This document shows, one piece after another, positions 59,122 to 64,000 of a stretch of 64,000 nt of DNA; the stretch's first letter is position 1; every line of letters starts with the position of its first letter. A program made the translations under genes and the position numbers. A model generated the notes under the pieces. The model made no database searches and was not told the DNA's origin. It worked only from the letters and a program-made list of their open reading frames with translations. Location of the stretch: NCBI GenBank assembly GCA_027486035.1, contig JAIXPX010000047.1, positions 1-64,000 on the forward strand. The letters run 5' to 3'. The DNA comes from Erythrobacteraceae bacterium (lineage in GTDB: Bacteria > Pseudomonadota > Alphaproteobacteria > Sphingomonadales > Sphingomonadaceae).

Positions 59122-60066
59122 ATGGGATCACATCACGACATTTTGGTCATCGGCGGCGGCATGGCGGGGCTTTCCGCCGCGCAGGCTCTGGCCGCCACAG
59201 GGCGCAGCGTCACCGTGCTCGACAAGGGTCGCGGACCCGGCGGGCGCATGGCGACGCGGCGGGTGGAAAGCCAAGGCGAGACGCTGCGCTTCGATCACGG
59301 CGCGCAGTATTTCACCGCCCGCGATCCGGCCTTCCGCGCCGTTGTCGCCGCGTGGGAGCGGGATGGCATCGCCGCAAGCTGGCCGGCTGCGGGCGAGGAG
59401 GCATGGGTCGGCACGCCGGGGATGAATGCCTGCGTCAAGGCCATGGCCGAGGCGCTCGATGTGCGCTGGGGTGTGCGCGCCGAGCGCCTGACGCGCAGCG
59501 CCGGGCTGTGGCAGGTCATCGCCGCCGGGCAGGTCTTTACCGCTTCGACCCTCATCGTCGCGGTGCCGGCCGAACAGGCTGCCGTGCTGCTGGCGGACAT
59601 CGCCCCTCCATTCGCGGCGCTTGCGGCGGGCGTCGCCTCGGCGCCGTGCTGGGCGGTGATGGCGAGCTTTGCCGAACGGCTGCCGCTGGCGGACACGTTC
59701 CGTTCCGACACGGCCCCCGTCAGCTGGGCTGCGCGCAACTCTGCCAAGCCCGGCCGCGGCGGGCCGGAGACGTGGGTGATCCACGCCAGCCCGGCGCGGA
59801 GCCGTAAACTGATCGACCTCCCCAAGGATGAGGTTGCTCGCACGATCCTCGCGGATTTCTTCGCCGCAGCCGGCACCGCGTCGATCCTGCCCATGCATCT
59901 CGACGCGCACCGCTGGCTCTATGCCCAGCCCGAAGCCCGCAAGGACGGGGAGGGCGCGCACTTCGATGCGGCGCTGGGGCTGGGCGTTGCGGGGGACTGG
60001 CTCCAATCTCCACGGATCGAGGGTGCCTGGCTGTCAGGCCGTGCGCTTGCAGCACTCGTGGATTAG
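59122..60066 (+). CDS. Renalase-like FAD-dependent NAD(P)-binding oxidoreductase
   Basis: HDILVIGGGMAGLSAAQALAATGRSVTVLDKGRGPGGRMATRRVE; FDHGAQYFTARDPAF. Confidence 0.88.
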   Translation: MGSHHDILVIGGGMAGLSAAQALAATGRSVTVLDKGRGPGGRMATRRVESQGETLRFDHGAQYFTARDPAFRAVVAAWERDGIAASWPAAGEEAWVGTPGMNACVKAMAEALDVRWGVRAERLTRSAGLWQVIAAGQVFTASTLIVAVPAEQAAVLLADIAPPFAALAAGVASAPCWAVMASFAERLPLADTFRSDTAPVSWAARNSAKPGRGGPETWVIHASPARSRKLIDLPKDEVARTILADFFAAAGTASILPMHLDAHRWLYAQPEARKDGEGAHFDAALGLGVAGDWLQSPRIEGAWLSGRALAALVD

Positions 60067-60191
60067 CAAAGGGCCCGTGCGATCGGCTTTCACGGCCGAC
60101 GCCGGTTGCAGACGACGTGTGTGGCGGCAGGTACTGCGTTGACGCTTGCCGCCAACCACGCCTTGGTTGCGATGCCAGGTCTTTGCTCCTA

Positions 60192-61391
60192 ATGGACCGC
60201 GTCACGATGAAAGTCTGCTTTCTCTACAACCATGATGCAGGACATCAGGTTGCCCATAGCATAGGCATTGCGAGTGCGCTGGCGCAGCACCATAGGGACA
60301 TCCGAACGGTGGTAGCCTATGGCAGTCCGGAAATCCGCGCCGAGATCGTCAAGCATCTCACCCCGGAACAGAACGCGTTGCTCGAATGGCTCGATCTGAG
60401 CCTCCCGCGATGGGTCAATGCGGTTTTGCATCCGATCAATCGCCTGCTCCCTGCCCGGCGATTGCTCCGCCTCTACGCCGGATCGCGCAAGCTTCGTCAG
60501 TTCGACATGATCGTGTCGACCGAACGCACATGCCTTTCGCTGAAACGCCACTGGCGGGGCGACGGGCCCGTGTTTGTATTTGTCCCGCACGGTGCCGGGG
60601 ACCGGAATGTTTCCTATCATCCGGCGATGCGTGACTTCGATCTTATGTTGCTGTCAGGCCAGAAGGTGGTCGATCAGATGGTCGCGCACGATATTGCACC
60701 TGCCAGCCGCTGCCGGATCATCGGCTATCCCAAGTTCGACATTCTGAAGGGCCGAAAGCCGGACAAGTTCTTCGATAATGACAGGGCGGTTTTTCTCTAC
60801 AATCCGCATTTCGATCCAGTTCTTTCCAGCTGGTACGATCATGGTCCGGCCATTCTTGATTGGTTTGCCGCTCATCCGGAATACAACCTGATATTCGCCC
60901 CGCACGTCATGCTGTTTTTCAAGAGCCTGCACATCTCGCCCGAATACAAGCAGGGGCGGCGTCGGCCCGATCTCAAGCCGGAATGGAACGATTGCGCAAA
61001 CATCATCATCGATACAGGTAGCGAACGGCTTTTTGACATGAGTTACACGCTGGCGGCAGATGCCTATATAGGCGACGTATCGAGCCAGATTTACGAGTTC
61101 CTGTACCGGCCGCGTGCAGCCTTTTTCATCGATGTTCATACGGGACGCGATCCAAGTGCGGATGAGCCCGCCTACGAGATGTGGCAGATCGGTCCGGTGG
61201 TCCCGAGCGCGCAAGATCTGTTCGATCTCGTCCCGCACTGGGAGAAGTTCGCGGCCGAGTACCGTGACAAGCAACAACGCCTGCTCGCTTACACCGCAGA
61301 CGCCAACGATCCGCGTCCCGCATCGCTCCGGGGCGCCGAGGTGATTGCCGACTACCTTGCCGGCCCCTCGGCATATGGGGGGCGGGGTTAG
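60192..61391 (+). CDS. CDP-glycerol glycerophosphotransferase-like family protein
   Basis: VFVPHGAGDRNVSYHPAMRDFDLMLLSGQKVVDQM...; AADAYIGDVSSQIYEFLYRPRAAFFID resembles the TagB/TagF ADxxIxDxSSxxxEF motif. Start at 60192 or 60207. Confidence 0.6.
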   Translation: MDRVTMKVCFLYNHDAGHQVAHSIGIASALAQHHRDIRTVVAYGSPEIRAEIVKHLTPEQNALLEWLDLSLPRWVNAVLHPINRLLPARRLLRLYAGSRKLRQFDMIVSTERTCLSLKRHWRGDGPVFVFVPHGAGDRNVSYHPAMRDFDLMLLSGQKVVDQMVAHDIAPASRCRIIGYPKFDILKGRKPDKFFDNDRAVFLYNPHFDPVLSSWYDHGPAILDWFAAHPEYNLIFAPHVMLFFKSLHISPEYKQGRRRPDLKPEWNDCANIIIDTGSERLFDMSYTLAADAYIGDVSSQIYEFLYRPRAAFFIDVHTGRDPSADEPAYEMWQIGPVVPSAQDLFDLVPHWEKFAAEYRDKQQRLLAYTADANDPRPASLRGAEVIADYLAGPSAYGGRG

Positions 61392-61470
61392 AACTTCGCC
61401 GCCTGCCTTTTGCGGCATGGCTCGACTTTGGTTGCGCACCGGATGCCCGGGGAGGCCCCCGGCTAGGCTG

Positions 61471-62796
61471 TCATTGCTCGCTGGAGGTGCGCACCATGTT
61501 GCGCAGGACCCACCAAACCAGCAAGCTCAGGATGACATACTCTGACACCTGAACCAGCGCCACCAGCCAGCTGACGCCGAGCGGGCTTTGCGCTGTCGTC
61601 AGGATTGCCACAGCCAGCAGGGAGACGGTCCCCAGCCGCGTGATGAGGATGTAATGCGCCTTGCTGACCGAGTGGAGCACCGGTTCATAGACTACGCTTG
61701 CCAGTTCCATTGAGGCGGCAAGGATCAGCGGCACCAGTATGACGTCTCCTGCCTCGAAACCCGGCCCTGAAATGAGGCTCAAAAGGTCCGAACCGAATAG
61801 TACTGCCAGCCCGCTCAGTGCGGCAGCGGTCGGCACCACCGCAAGGGTCACGCGCCGGGAAATCATCTGGAAATCCTCTACGCCAGACAAGTGGCGCTGG
61901 CGGTTCACTTCGGGGTAAATCGCATCGGAAATGAGGACTGCGAACCTGCTGAGCCCCTTCGCCAGTTGGTCGGCGATGCGGTAGACACCAGCCGCACTCG
62001 TCCCGAACAGATAGCCGACCGCCACCAGGGGGCCTTGCTGGACCACGGCCTGCAGGGAGGTGTTCCAGTATGTCACCCACAAGAACTGCGTAATCGTGGG
62101 GTTCTCCGCAACAGACCGACGCAATTCGCGAAACCGTCCCAAGCGGAACCATTCAGAGCCGAGCCGCCAGGCGACGTACCACATGGTAACCGCCGTAATC
62201 AGCTCCACGATCGCCCATGCGAGCAGAAAGCGGCCAACACTTGGCCCGGTAAGCCAGATCGCGATGGCAGCAAGCAGCCGGCCGGTCGGCGTGATGGCGC
62301 CAGCCCATACGGACAGCTCGAACCGGTTCAGCGCGCGAATGATGCCGTAAGGCGCCGATACGCGCGTCAGCAGCATGGCGCAGATGAATACCAGCGCCAT
62401 CTTGTCAAAGGCGGGGTTCAGGCCCAGCGATTTGCCGAACATGAGGATGATGCCCGTCACGAGGACGCATCCGGCCAGAGATGCGGCCAGATCCACCACA
62501 CCCCCGAGGATCGAAAGCCGGGCAAAGGCCTCTTTGTCGTCGCGCGCCAGATGCGGCGTTCCGAATTTGACGATGACCTGCCAGGTCTGGAACCCGGCCA
62601 GCAGCACAAATGCCTGAGCAAGGCCGAAAATCAGTGCAAAGTGGCCAAAGTCCTTCACGCCCAGCGAACGGGCGAGAATGGCCAGATAAATCAGGCTGCT
62701 AACCGCGCCAAAACCCTTGCCTCCCAACAGCCACCCGAAGTTCCCGAGGATACGCCGAAGCGCCAGTTGGCTTTCGTTATGTCCACTAGATTGCAT
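61471..62796 (-). CDS. Polysaccharide flippase (Wzx/MATE-like, oligosaccharide flippase family)
   Basis: About 12 hydrophobic helices; GNFGWLLGGKGFGAVSSLIYLAILARSLGVKDFGHFALIFGLAQ typical flippase N-terminus. Confidence 0.85.
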   Translation of the reverse strand: MQSSGHNESQLALRRILGNFGWLLGGKGFGAVSSLIYLAILARSLGVKDFGHFALIFGLAQAFVLLAGFQTWQVIVKFGTPHLARDDKEAFARLSILGGVVDLAASLAGCVLVTGIILMFGKSLGLNPAFDKMALVFICAMLLTRVSAPYGIIRALNRFELSVWAGAITPTGRLLAAIAIWLTGPSVGRFLLAWAIVELITAVTMWYVAWRLGSEWFRLGRFRELRRSVAENPTITQFLWVTYWNTSLQAVVQQGPLVAVGYLFGTSAAGVYRIADQLAKGLSRFAVLISDAIYPEVNRQRHLSGVEDFQMISRRVTLAVVPTAAALSGLAVLFGSDLLSLISGPGFEAGDVILVPLILAASMELASVVYEPVLHSVSKAHYILITRLGTVSLLAVAILTTAQSPLGVSWLVALVQVSEYVILSLLVWWVLRNMVRTSSEQ

Positions 62797-63033
62797 CGTG
62801 GGTCCGTGCCGCAATCAAATCGCCATCGCAACCCATGATCGCAACGCAACACCCGGGGCATTGCATGCATCGCGTCTTGTCGCTCCACTAGGCTCTTGCC
62901 GGCGGCCCGACAACGGGGCTGCCGGGATCGTCTTGGAGGTTCGATGTCATTGCGTTCAGGCAGAGAGCATTGCGCCGGGGTGGAGGGACTGGTTGCGCCA
63001 CCATCCCCCGCCTTCCGGTCCAGCGCCGGGGTT

Positions 63034-63573
63034 CTACATATACTTCATCTGAATCCGGATGGCCTTGGGTTCGTTGCCTACCGCGACGCCGACTTTGGTG
63101 TAGCTTGGCTTGCCGAGGTTGAAGATGTTGATCGACGGATTGTTCGACATGCCGCCGCCATCCTTTGAGATGTCGGTCTTGCCGTTGCCGTTCAGGTCAT
63201 GGCGCACTGCCACGCCATAGGTCCCCGCTTGCGGAACCGGCAGGCAGAAGGTCATGGTCCCCGCCTTTGCTGCGGTTTCGATCCGGTTGATCCACTTGCC
63301 GCTTTCCATCCACTCGTCCTTGGTGGCGCGATAAGACTGGACCCGGATCTGACCTGTCGAGGCCTTTACATCGGAAATGGTCACAAGCAGCGCCGGACCT
63401 GACCCGGTTCCGCAACGGTTGATGTCGTTGCTGATCTCGCCACGCTGGAATGCCGCCGCCGGGAATGCGGTTGCAAATGCCACAGTGCTCGCCATTGCCA
63501 CAGCAAGAGGCGCGCCGGACAGTATGGCTTTCGATTGCCACGTTTGCAAAAAGGCTGCCGTCGTGTCGTTCAT
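63034..63573 (-). CDS. DUF2141-like exported protein
   Basis: TISDVKASTGQIRVQSYRA...TMTFCLPVPQAGTYGVAVRHDLNGNGKTDIS...NLGKPSYTKVGVAV. Confidence 0.75.
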   Translation of the reverse strand: MNDTTAAFLQTWQSKAILSGAPLAVAMASTVAFATAFPAAAFQRGEISNDINRCGTGSGPALLVTISDVKASTGQIRVQSYRATKDEWMESGKWINRIETAAKAGTMTFCLPVPQAGTYGVAVRHDLNGNGKTDISKDGGGMSNNPSINIFNLGKPSYTKVGVAVGNEPKAIRIQMKYM

Positions 63574-63693
63574 GTCATCAACTTTTTGTCTGAAGGCGCA
63601 TTTGGCGAGCGCCAAGATGGTCTGCATTGCTGTGCGACACGCAATGAACGAAGCCTTAAGTCGGCGCGGGCTGAGCTCTGCCTGTGCCGGCGG

Positions 63694-64000
63694 TCACGCG
63701 CTGATGCTCCAGTCGGCACAGGCCCAGCCGCTTTGCGGTTTCGTATAGCGGCCCACCAGCACGCCGGCATTGGCAAAATCGAGGATCGGCGCATCGCTGG
63801 CATGGTCGGTATAGGCGGTGAGGTGGACCGCACTTCGGGCAAGCCCCTGACCGGCGAGCCACGCCTCCACGCGCGCGACCTTGTGCGCGCCATAATTGTT
63901 CTCGCCCTCGATCAGCGCGAGGAGGTTGCCGGACGCGTCGCGCTGGTGGCGGGTGGCGATCACGGCCTCGAAGCCGAGCGCCTCGGCAAGGGCCTCGGCA
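63694..64000 (-). CDS. HAD-superfamily hydrolase (phosphoserine phosphatase-like), truncated by window edge
   Basis: EALAEALGFEAVIATRHQRDASG...LIEGENNYGAHKVARVEAWLA...HLTAYTDHASDAPILDFAN. Confidence 0.7.
   Translation of the reverse strand, partial: AEALAEALGFEAVIATRHQRDASGNLLALIEGENNYGAHKVARVEAWLAGQGLARSAVHLTAYTDHASDAPILDFANAGVLVGRYTKPQSGWACADWSISA

Noticed and set aside
55266-59123. 1285-aa ORF on - strand opposite M16 peptidase and DAHP synthase
   Set aside because: Antisense artifact of high GC; both sense genes have strong catalytic motifs.

Overview
The window is a high-GC alphaproteobacterial chromosome segment. Gene content and order (atpA/atpH, priA, tal, cobT, cysS, rpmF-plsX-fabH-ihfA-merR, smc, mutY, miaB-phoH-ybeY-corC, plsC-fur-mucR-rimI-tsaB-rutE-nifU) suggest Sphingomonadales, probably Erythrobacteraceae. 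It is mostly dense housekeeping sequence. I found no tRNA/rRNA genes, CRISPR array, prophage or transposase gene. The most interesting points are: (1) two exact 16-bp parS palindromes TGTTTCACGTGAAACA about 38 kb apart, one containing the likely ATG of ada and the other upstream of miaB, with smc between them; (2) a 172-aa ORF that reads as an in-frame chimera of the EgtB N-terminus and two pieces of EgtD, which looks like a collapsed ergothioneine locus; (3) a DUF4197-type lipoprotein gene broken by an internal deletion and frameshift; (4) five long dual-fold inverted repeats (REPIN/MITE-like) between 16 and 24.5 kb, all starting at or just after stop codons, two of which supply the stop codons of both flanking convergent genes; (5) two distant paralogs of a secreted 'RFHQPLCL' family; (6) an S24-type repressor with multiple operator half-sites facing a small HTH-like gene pair; (7) a CobW-GTPase/MerC divergent pair with a Zur-box-like sequence inserted between phoH and ybeY; (8) a sharply GC-depressed patch inside cysS. 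All family names come from reading translations by eye; no database search was run.
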